A stretch of 64,000 nucleotides of DNA from Anastrepha obliqua (GCF_027943255.1 NC_072893.1:89473784-89537783), one strand, 5' to 3'. Counted from the stretch's first letter, positions 12,230 through 23,920 are shown. Notes: a model not told the origin generated them from the letters alone. Numbers and translations: made by a program.

Positions 12230-13191
12230 GGGGTTATATACAGTTGGAAGGCCAAAAAAAAGCGAATTTTACAGAATTTTTTCTGAGAAAACTTTAGAAT
12301 TTATTGATCCAAAAATTTGTGCACATATTTAGTTATCTTTTAAATGTATTTTAAGACTTAGTATTATACCTATATATAGTTATATGTATATAATTGGCAC
12401 CCTTTTTGGGTGTTTGGCCGAGCTCCTCCTCCTATTTGTGGTGTGCGTCTTGATGTTGTTCCACAAATGGAGGGACCTACAGTTTCAAGTCGACTCCGAA
12501 TAGCAGAAATACACTCAGAGGTTTGCCATTGCCTGTCGAGGTGCGACCGCTATTAGGAAAGACTTTTTCTTCATTTTGGTGTTTCGCCGAGATTCGAATC
12601 TACGTTCTCTCTGAATTCCAAATGGTAGTCATGCATCAACCCATTCGGCTACGCAGCCACCTTAATATTAGTAAAAATATTTATTTGGAAAGGGGGAGCT
12701 CCGGGAGCTTCTCTCAAAAAAGACGTTTTGGGGTGACCACTATATCTCTGAACTGGATCGTCTGAAATTAAAAAACCAAACAGATTTCGTTTAAGTAATA
12801 TTAAATCTAGTAATTAATCGAAGGAATAAGCAAAATAAATTTTGTTGACAAAATGGCGACTTAAAAAAAAGACCGAAATTTCGGCCTTAAATTTTTTATA
12901 AAAAATATTTATGGGTGAGAAAAAATCTTCGATTAATTACTAAATTACTAATCGGTTTAGCCGTTTACGAGTACCTAATCTTGGTAACCGACTTTGAAAA
13001 CACCATTTTGAGAAAAACGCGCTTAAAGTCCGCCTTTGTACTTTCAAGCACTCTGAAACGCCTTTTCAAATTTGCGTGTAACTTCGAAAATATTCACCTG
13101 AACGATATTAAATTTTCTGTGTGTATTCTTAAATATATGCACATTAAGAAAAGAAAATCGATTTTTTGAAAATTCTAATTGTATATAACCC
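12230..13191. mobile_element. 962-bp TTAA-flanked non-autonomous DNA element
   Basis: The ends are inverted copies: GGGGTTATATACAGTTGGAA at the left, and the complement of TTCTAATTGTATATAACCC at the right. TTAA lies directly outside both ends (12226-12229 and 13192-13195). TTAA target duplication is typical of piggyBac and Kolobok elements; the GG-type terminus fits Kolobok better, which is inference. The element has no transposase and carries a SINE. Confidence 0.65.
12371..12660 (-). mobile_element. tRNA-derived SINE
   Basis: Reading the minus strand, a tRNA-like head begins near 12,660 with A box TAGCCGAATGG (12651-12641) and B box GATTCGAATCTCG (12600-12588), the correct order for an internal RNA polymerase III promoter. 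A body of about 180 bases follows, ending in a TATA-rich simple tail at 12,371-12,400. Degraded relatives occur at 20.9 and 52.2 kb. From memory this resembles a common tephritid SINE. Confidence 0.7.
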
Positions 13192-13234
13192 TTAAAGGAA
13201 ATTAAAACGGGAACCCGAGTGCAGTAGAATGGAG

Positions 13235-15230
13235 TTAATGTTAATGTAAAATTCTTCGCGTTAGTTTATAATTTGGAGCTTAGCAATTTATGCTGGAGCC
13301 TCCTCTGATTATAACTGGTTGAAGTCGTCGAGGCATCGATTTGATTATATTTATTTTATAATATTTTAATAAATCGTTGACGATTCGTCATTAATCGTAC
13401 TTGTAAGGCTTTTAGCTCTATCAAACTCTTTTCCATTTTTGAAAACCGATTAAAAAAATATTACCCATACATTTTCAATTTTCATCAGTATCAGTAAAAT
13501 ATTAAATTGCACAATTAAAAATCAAATTCTTAAATCTAACGTTGAACAATAAATTCAAATTAAAATTAAAACTACAATTAATAAATCTAAAAATATTGTG
13601 CACAGAGAAGCATTTCACTAAATATATGCGCATACTTTAAAATAAAAAAATGTTGACAAAAATTTTAAATAGTTTACGTTTACGTTTCCAAAATTTAGTG
13701 TTTGTAGTTGTTTTATTTAATATATATTCATTTTATACGCAAGCGAATTCGCGCCCACAAGCCATTAATTTAATAATCATAAAATTGATAACCCTGCACT
13801 CTTGAGAAAATTCATTAAACTAAAAATGATTTTATTGTTCAAAAAAGTAATTTGATTTATTATTATATTGATATATTTTTCCATTTAAAACAAATTTTGC
13901 ATATTATAAAATATGTAAATTAAAATAAGGTAAGCAACTGCAGCGAATACGAGGAAAGCAGTGAACAATTTTTTTTACAAATTCCGTTAACAGCCAAACT
14001 GGTCTAAATTTGTCGCATCTAACAGATATAAAAAGGTGAACAAACTCATATTTATTCGCATGAAATTATAGCTGTGTGCATAAATCATAAAATTTAAACC
14101 TGTACACACCCAAAGCAAGAAATGAAAATACGAAACACGAAACAACCTGCCTCCATTGAAATATTTTTGCAAAATTACTAAAAATATAAAAATTCTAAAT
14201 ATGATTTTAATCTCAAAACAAAAATTGATAAGCACATAATTGAAACCGTTAAAATGACAAGTGTAAAAGCAAAAACAAAACACAGCAATTTAAATTTTTG
14301 TGTGACATATTTTTTGGTGAAATATCATGAGGCATGGCAGAACTGTGCGAAACTCTGGCACAGGCACAGGTAGGCAGGCAGCAAGCGTACTTTCTACAAT
14401 TTAAAGCACTGTTATGTGAGTGTAAGTTAAACTTTAGGAAAACATTTAAAGCCTGAAGCACGTTCCCTACGTTATTCATATTTATGTATGAGTTGTACAG
14501 AGCCCATTTTTTGTGCCATCGCGATGTGCCCTGCGATGTACTGCCTGAAGACGCGGACGAGATCAGATAAAACTGAACAAGCACAGATGAAAATTTTAGT
14601 GGACGACAAAAAAAGATGGGATTATTCAACTTGCAAGTTAAAATATAAAAAAAATTGCATACATACATACATTCACATACGTTGATTTTGCACGAAAAAA
14701 AATGTAAATCATTTATCAACGCAATCTTCAATGCGATCTCCATTGAGCAGTTGCTCTCTCCATTTACCTCTGCTCCTTCGCGAACCGAAAGTACTCGCAA
14801 AAGTGCGCATAAATATTTTTGAGTGCCGTTTCAAATTAGAATCAAAAACGCAAATGAACCTTAGAACTTGTGTGGCAAATAGCAATCAAGGCAACGCGAC
14901 AGCAACGGCAGGTGAGGCCAATAGTGCGTGCGCATTTATTTATTTGTACATACGAGTTTATGTGCCTATGTTTATACGCTCGTAGGTACGTACGCATAAA
15001 AACGTCCATTGCGCTTTCAAAGCAATCGCACAGATGCCGGTTGTGATTACACCCGCTGCTAAACAATCAACGGGCGTACCGGCGTGTCGGCCAATTTATT
15101 TGGTTGCCGGCGCGCCGCTGATGAAGCGTCTCAAAATTTTTGACATCTTTATTTAGATGCGCGCATATGTGTGCATATGTATGTGTGTAGGTACGTTTTG
15201 TATTTTATTCGCACACTGTCTGCAGTTAAG
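13235..15230. other. Intergenic, upstream of cuticle gene B
   Basis: AT-rich up to about 14.3 kb, then somewhat more mixed composition with CATA runs. The 183-codon minus-strand frame at 14249-14800 has no domain or codon character of a gene and is not annotated. The final kilobase probably contains regulatory DNA of gene B. Confidence 0.35.
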
Positions 15231-15234
15231 CTAC

Positions 15235-15242
15235 TATAAAAG
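15235..15242 (+). promoter_or_regulatory. TATA box of cuticle gene B
   Basis: TATAAAAG is followed 28 bases later by TCACATT, an arthropod initiator-like site with A at 15263. This predicts a 5' UTR of about 148 bases before the ATG at 15411. Confidence 0.65.
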
Positions 15243-15410
15243 CGCGCGCATAGCCAGTACTCACATTACATTGTTTGTGAGCAACAAAACCGACGCACAT
15301 ACTCCCACACACAGAGACGAGTGTGCGACTACACGCCAAAGTAGTTCTTCGAATTTTCCAATTTATTTTGTAGCCCTTAAAAAAGGATCAATTATTGAAG
15401 CGTAGAAAAA

Positions 15411-18400
15411 ATGTGTCGCATAAGTGGTGCCAATAAAATGTTTGCAATCATCGTTTTCTGCTGCTTGGCTTCGGCTTATACGCAGGCGGCTATTACCAAC
15501 AATTCGCCGCGTCCCAATAACCAATACTCGGGCTACCAGCCAAATGATGCATCTGCTTCGGCATATTTTACAAATAATCAAAATCAATATGTACATAACA
15601 ATCATATTGGCAGTGGCAGTCAGCAACAACAACAACAGGATTCTGCGGAAAAGAATGTTTTAGATCGTTTCCACCATCGTTTCCCGGATGGCAGCTACGA
15701 GTTCCGTTATGAATTGGCTGATGGGACGGCGCGGTATGAACGTGGCTACTTCCTAATCTATGACAAAATAAAGACTCTGGTCGTGGTTGGTTACTACTCC
15801 TACCGTCAAACCGATGGACGTTACATCACTGTCTTCTATAATGCCGATCAAAATGGCTACAGACAGAATCAATGTGAGTATGACTTGAATGTAGAAGAAT
15901 GACTTGAAAAAGTTTTGACCAAATTTATTGCATACAATTATAATTTTAATTTATTCAGCCTGCTTATATTATAGAGTGTAGATAACAAATGTGAATTTCA
16001 GTCGAATCGGTATTCGTAATTGCAGTCATTATACTTAATTAGAGGTCAGTAGCCGGCGAACAAACGCGTTTAAACCTTTTGTGCGCGAAATAAAAAAGTT
16101 GCTCACTCAATGATGCCCGCTCTAGGATGCGAGTACTTTTGAAATATGAAACGTCTCAGTAGTAGGAGGTACTAACCAACCTTTTTTCAACGGCACTTCA
16201 CTTCGAAGTGGGATGCATATCCTAATTTAGCATTTGGCAATTTTACTAGAAAGTGACAAATATACTCCACCGAGCATAAAATGTGCTTTAGAATATTTAG
16301 AAATGTAACTTACAAATTTAGATTTCTTCTAAAATTCATTTTATGCCCTCTGAAGTGTAGATTACATAAATTCTGAAAATCAATTGGCTATGCTAGAGTA
16401 TATTTGACGTTTCCAGAAATGTAATAGGTACCATATTTTATGCTTTCTGAAGTGTAGTAAGTGATTTCCGAAGCACTATTAGAAAGGGTGTGTTACGTAA
16501 GTGGCTGAAGACTCATCACTTTACAAATAGGTTCAAAATTTTCTACCACTTAAATACTACATGACTATGAGATTACCTTAAAATGTTCGCAAGAAGGCCC
16601 ATTATTTCTAACAACTTCTCAAGTGTTGCTAAGTGCGCGATTCCATGTCAAGTTATCCAATATTTTCGTAGCATTGTCGTAAATTTTTATGAAAATTGTT
16701 TAATTTGAGGGTTGGTTACCCGCTACTAAAATTTAAATTTATATAATTTCATATGCGAAATTTTATTAAAAATTAACCTGAGAAAATTAAAAAATTTTGA
16801 AATTTATTCAACGTTGGCATATTTGATATAGAGTTTTTTATTTCGTTTATTTCAAGTCTAAAACTTAATTATAGTTTTTGCATATCAACTAGAGCTAATA
16901 TGAGCTTAAATTACTACAGAGATTTAAACAAATAAGTTAAAAAAAGTGTTTAGAAATTCATGAAATTCGTTCTTTGACACCGAAAAGTCAAGCTAAGTAA
17001 AACCTTTTGATCTCATTGAACTCTCTTAGTGCGCGGGCGATAGCAGCTTTACGCGCATAGCTGATGTTAAGAGATTCAAGCAAGACGAAATGGGTAAGTG
17101 TTGCGTAGAAATCTACACGTAGTAGGGATGTGAAAGTGAATGCTCCAAAATTCCCAAAAATTTTCATTTCAATAAATTTTTTATTTTGATTCTAGAAACT
17201 TTTTTAAGTGTACTAAAGTTTTTTACGTGTACTAAAGTTTTTTAAGTGTACAAAATTACAAATTTTTTTAAGTTGAAAAATTACCGTTAAACAAAAACTG
17301 CGATATTTCACATCAAAAAATTCTATACCAAAATTTTCAACATTGCATAAATCTCTAAATTAAAAATATTTTTTCAGATTTTTTTTCAATTTTTTATTTT
17401 ATTTATTCAGTAAATTTAGAAATATGCACATTCCCCACAGAATAAAACGAAAAAAAACGATAATTGTTCATCCTAATCTCTATATGATTCATGGCAATTT
17501 AAAAGTCTCAGAACAATTGATGACAATGTCAAAAATACTGGGATCACTTGACATGGGATCGCTCAGGCATGAAACCAAATAATTCCTGAGAAATTTTTGA
17601 AATGAAAAAGCAGGAAATCCAATGCAGAATTTACTATATGAATGATCGAGCAATGCGAGCTTCGCACATTACTTGCAGATGTATATATGTAGTGTCATCC
17701 CTTTGTCGAACCAAATAGCACTGCTTGAGTGGAAAAGTTTGGCTAGAACCACCAACAGGTAGTTTAAAAATGAGTAGCGTAGAAAAAAGGAAACTCTATA
17801 AACTAGGAAACTATTATAGGGCAGCCTGTCTGACTCCACAAGTTTTATAAATGCATGCATAAGTGTGTATGCATACGCGTTTGAAGTATTAATTCAATAT
17901 AATGGGAAATTGTGTGCAAGCGCTTACCTCTGGGAACAAATTGGCCGAATTGAGATCTAATTGTGTTACCACAGCTAGAACCATTTATTCGCCTAGCTAA
18001 ACCAACCAGATTCATCAGGTTCCTAATGTTCTAACAACATTTACATTCAAGCAACAGTCCTTGCTCGGATATAAGTCCGAAGTACATCTCATGACGTACT
18101 ATACTTAAATTTCGTCAACTGTTACCTAATATAGGTCGACCGGAAAAGGGAATCCGTTATACAACAACCTGCGTATGTACAGTGGTGAAAAATTACATAA
18201 CAATAACAAATATAAAGCTATAAAAATCTCCTGCAAAACTACCTTTACAGCGGAATTAATAGATCAATAATCAAAAAAAGTTGTTTGAACGTGGCCTCAA
18301 AAACTTTCATTCAAGTCAGTTTTTGAATATCAAAAAGAGTCCAAAAATACTTGTAAATATTTTTTAACTTCAAATATGCAAGAGGCAAACCTTATTTCAT

Positions 18401-19664
18401 TAATTATGTATGTACGTACAATAGCTGAATTTTCAATGTGATTTTTAATTTTTTTGGAAATTTTGCATTTCAATAATTTATGTTTGAGTTTTTTTTAATT
18501 GAGGCGATAAAATATAGAATGATGAAAATGCCACAAAAATAATATATTATGATAGAGGAGAAATATGTACTAGTAATTCAGTGCTAATTTACATGGGCGT
18601 GAAAATGTTAATTATCTACATATATGTAATGATAACTTACAGGGAATGTTAACTTCCATGCTGTGCAATAATTTAACATTATTGAGTTGGCATTCGCTGT
18701 TAAACGTGCTGTTACATCATTAAGATGACGAAGTGTATGTTTATAACTAAACAGAATGGCTATCGGCCACAACAGTTGAGTTCAGTTTCAATTCGGCTTC
18801 GACATAAAACCTTTAACCTTGGCCGATCATTTCTTAATATTTACTCCCTCAGAAAATTTCAAAACAGACTGTGGATTTTGCATTTTAGCGATGCGATTTG
18901 CAGTAATAATATTGGGAAAAATTAGTTTGCACTAAATAACGAAATGGACAAATATGAATCGAATTAATCAAACTTATTGAATCAAAACCCACATTTTCTG
19001 TTGAAAAAAGTTGCTTTAAAATATCTATATGCTCCTCCATTGCCCCTAGTGGGCAATTGTTCATTGCGGCAGGTCAGCTACAAACATAGATGGTATCGCT
19101 TGCAAAGTGACAATACCGATGATTTATTGATTTTACATGGGAATATAAAATTATTCAACTATGAGTCTTAGATAATTACCACATATCCATATGTAAAAAT
19201 AAATTTTTTTTTATTTTTACAAACATAAGTATAATCGTATGTTATGAGGTGAAATTTATGTGATTTAAACTTATCTACCTTTTTAGATTTGTTATTTTTG
19301 GATTTTAGAAAAAGAAGTTGCTTGCTTATTACTTAAAATTTCCAGTTTGGTAAACGATTCCGTGCCACTCATGAACTACTACTAGTTTACGTCACATATA
19401 GGAACGAAAATTTAATTTTTTTTAATTCTATTGAGAGTCTTTCAAGCATTACTAAACACAAGAAACAATAATATATTATAATTAAAAAATAATATTCATA
19501 AGAAAGAAGTTTACTATATTTTCACAAATTTTTCATTTTATTGCATTCTTATTTCAGCTATTACTCCACAAGTCTACCCCAACTTACCGCGTTCGATTGA
19601 GGTGCCACAATTCAAGGAGAGTGTCGATTATGCCACAGAGAGCCCAAACAAGGGACGCAACTAG
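15411..19664 (+). CDS. Cuticle protein, Rebers-Riddiford (CPR) family (gene B)
   Basis: A secreted, probably chitin-binding cuticle protein of 189 residues. Exons are 15411-15873 and 19558-19664, with donor GTGAGT, acceptor ATTTCAG and a phase-1 intron of 3684 bases. A second in-frame ATG at 15438 would start directly at the signal peptide MFAIIVFCCLASAYTQA, so translation may begin at either. A Gln/Asn-rich linker with a QQQQQQ run follows. Residues 93-152 are the RR domain (DGSYEFRY, GTARYERGYF, VGYYSYRQTDGRYITVFY, ADQNGYR). The last exon gives LPRSIEVPQF and a short tail ending KGRN. It lacks the intron that splits the RR domain of genes A and C. Same strand as A, about 6.8 kb downstream. 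Confidence 0.85.
15874..19557. other. Intron of gene B
   Basis: AT-rich 3.7-kb intron with no gene recognised. It contains a small tandem repeat at 17,200 and a repeated TTTTATGC..TCTGAAGTGTAG motif near 16,345 and 16,437. A short frame at 18725 reads QNGYRPQQ, but it has no surrounding cuticle-domain residues. Confidence 0.5.
17200..17262. repeat. Short tandem repeat, about 20-bp unit, three copies
   Basis: The unit ACTAAAGTTTTTTAAGTGT recurs with one or two changes (AAGTGT or ACGTGT) in the intron of gene B. Confidence 0.6.
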
Positions 19665-19669
19665 ATAAG

Positions 19670-20160
19670 TTGCTTTCTTTTTAAGAATCAGTATATGCGA
19701 CCTAAAAATTATGAAGCGAAAATAACAACAGTATTTACATAAACTTAAGAAACCTAACACGAGATTAAAAGTGCCTTTTGTATTAAAGTAACTAAATTGG
19801 TTTTTTAATAAGAAATATAAGGCTATTACTAGCCAAGAAAGCTTATCAAGTAAATGTTGTTTTCTAATTCCATAGAGACTATTGTTAAATCTACATATAC
19901 GATTGATGAAATCCCCAGAAGATGTTCTGAATGGTTAGACAAATTTTTTGAAAAATTCTACTCCAATGCCTCATAGAAAATATTCCACTGGTGGCTGCCA
20001 GCATAAAAGATTATCATTAACTGTTTATTCGTATCATCATATTTCTTAATATGAGCCTTTGCACGACCGAAATGTACATTCCTAAATAAAAGACACAGCT
20101 TTCTACACTTCGATGGTTAAATGACATTTTCAGAACTCCGATTGGGAACGACGGCTTCGC
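19670..20160. other. 3' flank of gene B
   Basis: Contains ATTAAA sites near 19763 and 19781 that could serve as poly(A) signals; no canonical AATAAA is seen close to the stop. No further gene seen. Confidence 0.35.
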
Positions 20161-20164
20161 TACA

Positions 20165-20590
20165 ACATCACCTCCTCTTCCAGTTGTGTTGATATATCGA
20201 TCGCAAAACGGTGGCAATGCTGCTTAAGGGTCCATTTGAATGGGGTTAGTATCAGGTATGTGAAGGGGGTCAAATACCTGGGGTTGACCATGGGTGAAAG
20301 AATGTGTTTTACTCTACACTTGTTGCAATTGAGAGTTCGACTGAAAGCAATTGTCGGGCAGATACGACGCATTGTCAGGAGAGACTGGGGTCGTCGTGCT
20401 TTTCGTATTGTATATCGGGGTATATTTGTGGCCTGAGCCACTTATGGGACCGTTGTATGGTACAAATCGGCAAAGCTTGCAGGTATTGTTTAGTGCACCT
20501 CCTTTTGGCGTGGTAATCATATGGCGTGTACCCACTGTCCGTCTTATATTATACCTTTATCTGAAGATTTGGCATCTGCAGTAAAACTGA
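20165..20590 (+). mobile_element. R1/Jockey-like LINE ORF2 fragment (thumb region)
   Basis: The frame at 20236-20436 reads VKGVKYLGLTMGERM, then VGQIRRIVRRDWGRRAFRIV and YRGIFVA. This is the conserved block just after the reverse transcriptase in R1/LOA-type LINEs (YLG followed by a long basic helix). Translation continues after a stop with YGTVVWY. Both ends are missing. Confidence 0.65.
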
Positions 20591-20859
20591 ACGTAATCAA
20601 ACTGAAATAACAGACTATTTTTTGGCCAGATGAAAACTTTTAATGATGAGTTCATTAAAAAAAAATCAAAATAGTGTATGTTTTTTTTATTGTTTGATCT
20701 GAAAATAAAAACTAAAACGCATCTTTTAAAAAATGTTGCATTTTTCGTTGCATCGAGGTTTTATTATTCTATAAATATAAGGGAACTATAGATATAACGA
20801 AACATTTGTCCAACCCCTTCAACTTCGTTATAAGTTATCCAGGCTTCATTATACTTATA

Positions 20860-21010
20860 AATGTATAAGAGAGAAGCTTTTTCATGGCAAAAATGCGCTC
20901 GGAGGTTTGCGATTACTTCCCGAGGGACAAGAAAACCTTGTCTATCATTTGGTGTACTGTGCCCACAGTGGGTTTCGATTCACGCTGGCTACTGCGGCCA
21001 CTTTATAAAT
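20860..21010 (-). mobile_element. Degraded tRNA-derived SINE copy
   Basis: The plus strand shows TTCATGGCAAAAATGCGCTC, GGAGGTTTGC and GTTTCGATTCACG. These align with the body and B box of the SINE at 12.4 kb, in the same minus orientation. The A box has largely decayed. Confidence 0.5.
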
Positions 21011-21069
21011 ACGAACCCATACGCACTAACCTTACAAAAGTAAACCTATCGGCCAGTAATGTCACTACT

Positions 21070-21860
21070 TCCCGGTAGGGTTCACTCTTAGCGGTAGAAG
21101 TAAAGGAAGGAAAGATAAAGAAAGGAGTAAAATATATATACTTGTGTGTTTATTTGATACGACCAGTCAGCGACAATATCACCTTCTTCCATTCAAAATA
21201 CAAAATTTCCAAAATAGATGGAGGCGGCTTGACGATGAAGCATTTCTGGGGTTAACGCAATGAACATGCATAGAAGTAATGGAGAGCTTTGCTTCTCGGG
21301 AAATGTAAACTTGACTTTAAGGCGGCTTAAAGAACCCCTCCACCTTTACCTCTCGCTGTAAGACACTCAGGCGTTACCTGCATTATTAAGGAAAAATTTC
21401 AAACTAGATGTGTGGCCTTAGCACCCGCCTGCCCTCCCCCTCATCGTATCGAACACGACAATCTTTCAGTTGTAAATAATATAGTAGGTCTGGAGTGGCC
21501 ATCAATTTAATCTAACGGCAGGCCCAGGAAAATAATTTATTTACATATATGGACAGAGTGGACGCAAAGTGAGCGAAGATGGTAGATGATTGGGTTTAAA
21601 CGGGCATGTGGCAAGGTGGCTAGAGGCATGTACATAGGATACCTTCTAATACACTACAGTAGACCTCAGTAGTCGTGTGTGCACTTTTCTAGCTCTCCCT
21701 CCATTATAAACTAATCTTACCTGAGACGAGGGAATAATTTGTAGTTTTCGAAGAAATGTAACGTCCTCATTAATGCTTACACATGCTTTATTCAATACAT
21801 TTATATACTTATATATAGGTACAATTTGTAAAAAGGATCGATTGATTTAATACTGGACTC
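21070..21860. other. Intergenic between gene B side and gene C
   Basis: No gene recognised. I looked here on the minus strand for a further exon of gene C containing an LPRSIEVP-like motif and did not find one. Confidence 0.35.
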
Positions 21861-21868
21861 CTCCTCCT

Positions 21869-21874
21869 TTTATT
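21869..21874 (-). terminator. Poly(A) signal of gene C
   Basis: AATAAA on the minus strand, about 90 bases past the stop at 21962. Another lies at 21787-21792. Confidence 0.5.
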
Positions 21875-21961
21875 CATTTACAACTTTACACGGGTGTTCA
21901 TTTGAGCAACTTTGCACTAAAAACAAAAACAAAAAACGAAATTATTTGCAATAATTCAAAA

Positions 21962-23236
21962 TTAGTAAGAAATTAAATGCTTTTGACAAGAACTACCTCC
22001 AGTAACACGATAACCCCTCTCATCGGCAATATAATGAATCAAATTGAACTTGTTTTTCGTTGGATCCACCGGCACCGAATAGTAACCAGATTGCACATAA
22101 ATTGTTTTCTTGCCAATATGTTTCTTCGTTATCTTTTTATAATCAGTTAATCCATTACTTAGTCGCAATCTTCAGCAGAAAAAGGTTGACATGAAGAAAT
22201 TTCCTTTTTAAAAGACAAACAAAAAACTCAATACTTACTTATATTCCTGAATGCCCTTTTCGGAAATGACTTGATAATTTTCCAACACAGCAACATCTTC
22301 GCCACCAGGCTTCTGATAGATTGGCGTCGTCGTGATGTATGGAGGGCGCTGGGTAGTAGTCGAATACTGTGGCAATGGTTCTAATGGGTATTGTGGATAG
22401 TATGGAGGTTTAGGGTGCGATGTTGGATATTCAGGATACAGTGAAGGGTAAGTGGGTGGTCGAGGGCGAATTGTTGGACGAGTTGTTGTTGGCCGTGTTG
22501 GTGGTTTTGTCACCGGATGTTGTGCAGGGTAATACGGTGGGAAATATGTGGGTCTGACTGGCGGTGGTGGTGGTGGAGGATATATTCCCACGGGTGGCCA
22601 AACTTCTTGTTCTTCGTCAGAGTCGCTCTCATCCATTTGGGGGAAAACAGTGACTTGATCCTCGTAGAATGGTGCGAAATACCCAGCATATTCTTCCACT
22701 TCAGCACCATCTTCATGGCTGGGTTGTACTGCAGCTGGCGCTAAAGCTGGTGAAGTGGGATGTTGTTGTTGTTCATGAACTTTATCCACTCCACCCGACT
22801 GCGCATGTATGGTTTGTTGTTCCTTATCAAAGTCTGCGATTGCGCCAATTTGCTGCAAATGAAATGGTAATCCTTCATCGCTGTGGTGCACAGAATTGTC
22901 CACTGGCTGGTTGGGAGACCAACTGCCCACTTGATCCTCAAATGTGGGTACGGGGTTAATTTGCTGTGCACCCGATTGGGCATGTATGGTTTGTTGTTCC
23001 TTATCAAAGTCTGCGATTGCGTCAATTTGCTGCAAATGAAATGGTAATCCTTCATCGCTGTGGTGCACAGAATTGTCCACTGGCTGGTGAGCAGACCAAA
23101 GGGCCACTTGTTCTTCAAATGTTGGTATAGGGTTAACTTGCTGTACACCTAGCACTTGGAATGGCACCGTATAGGATGTGGTGGAGTGAAAACCAGCACT
23201 CAGTAAAGTCGTGAGAATAATCACATTGAAAAACAT
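21962..23236 (-). CDS. Cuticle protein, Rebers-Riddiford (CPR) family, repeat and Pro-rich (gene C)
   Basis: A secreted cuticle protein of 401 residues as read here. Exon 1 is 23236-22239 and exon 2 is 22169-21962, separated by a 69-base intron (donor GTAAGT, acceptor CTGCTGAAG, phase 2). Residues 1-22 (MFFNVIILTTLLSAGFHSTT) are a signal peptide. Two 59-residue repeats follow (QQxNPxPTFExQV, PVDNSVHHSDEGLPFHLQQI, DKEQQTIHAQSG), then an acidic segment and a Pro/Tyr-rich linker with PPPPPPP. The RR domain is C-terminal: YKLRLSNG, YVQSGYYS, LIHYIADERGYR. A possible phase-1 donor (GGAG then GTAGTT) sits exactly where genes A and B have their last intron, so the annotated end GSSCQKHLISY could be intron read-through. 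It is transcribed convergently towards gene B. Confidence 0.85.
22803..23150 (-). repeat. 177-bp in-frame tandem duplication in gene C
   Basis: The segment starting at 22803 recurs at 22980. About 110 bases in each copy are nearly identical, so two 59-residue units are encoded. The period is a multiple of three and the frame is kept. Confidence 0.85.
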
Positions 23237-23374
23237 TTTATGTTTTTATTCAAAACAAAAACAAAAAAATACTTTCTTTCTTGTTCGAATTTTCAACCGC
23301 CAACTGGCTTCCACGCGTGCGCTCTTGGTAAACGTTGTCTGTTGAAAGATCTGTAGCTACGTCTCGTTGCAGTC

Positions 23375-23380
23375 TTTATA
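23375..23380 (-). promoter_or_regulatory. TATA box of cuticle gene C
   Basis: TATAAA on the minus strand, about 140 bases before the ATG at 23236. Transcription would start near 23,345-23,352. Another TATATAAA-like site lies at about 23,411-23,418. Confidence 0.5.
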
Positions 23381-23419
23381 CACCACGCAACTTAAACTTC
23401 TTACCACTTCTTTATATAC

Positions 23420-23920
23420 CCACATTTCTAACCATCCACACATTACTTGGCAAACGCATCTACATAAAAATATATGTACGGATTTTGTTTACGATCCACG
23501 TATATTGCAAATTCTTGTCATTTTAAAGTAGAGGCGCGCATGCAGTTTTTATTTTTATTTGTAATGCATTTCCTCCCCCAAAATCAACAAAACTTAAATT
23601 TAATATGTTTATTTCCGTCAACCGGTTTGGCTCATTGCACGCAATTTCGGGATAGTGGCATTTCCCAAGCGACCCTTTCCACTTCATATAAATACATACG
23701 CACGTATTGACTTATGTTTATTTGTTTTACCATTTTCTTTAATCTTTTGCGAAATTCTTTCCATCACAAAATTTACTGCTGAGGGCATTCTTATTTTTGA
23801 AGATTATTCTTCTTTTTTTATTTTTTGTTTGTTTGATGAAATCTGTTACCAGTTAAGATTCAACTAATTAAAATATGTCCAAAAGAATGTAAGAGCGCGG
23901 TAAGTATTCTTACGCATGTA
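23420..23920. other. Upstream flank of gene C
   Basis: AT-rich, no gene seen. Probably includes control DNA of gene C. Confidence 0.3.

Larger units (their letters stand above)
11640..13230 (+). mobile_element. R1/Jockey-like LINE ORF2 C-terminus, split by a TTAA element
   Basis: LQAELFAIQEA near 11,660 matches the start of the LINE RNase H domain. Further on are QLIGLMTGAF, DDFLCVCLTFSRIRLEVFG and then DFFGGRVDL, the usual order at the end of R1/Jockey-type ORF2. The reading frame is broken by an element inserted at 12,230. Joining the flanks at the duplicated TTAA restores RVDLKEIKTGTRVQ and a stop near 13,227. Frameshifts make the copy inactive. Confidence 0.6.

Noticed and set aside
12585..12660. 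tRNA gene on the minus strand
   Set aside because: A and B boxes are present, but the stems do not form a full cloverleaf and the sequence continues into a SINE body.
12523..12765. 80-codon plus-strand frame
   Set aside because: It lies antisense across the tRNA-derived SINE.
14249..14800. 183-codon minus-strand frame upstream of gene B
   Set aside because: No recognisable domain, no poly(A) or promoter context, and a composition like the surrounding AT-rich DNA.
18725..18925. QNGYRPQQ peptide in the intron of gene B, suggesting a fossil cuticle exon
   Set aside because: Only a handful of residues match; the flanking residues lack the YYSY and VxYxAD parts of the RR domain.
22510..23148. 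Alternative frames on both strands over gene C exon 1
   Set aside because: The repeat and proline-rich coding sequence of gene C explains them. The repeated peptide in the second frame mirrors the 177-bp duplication.
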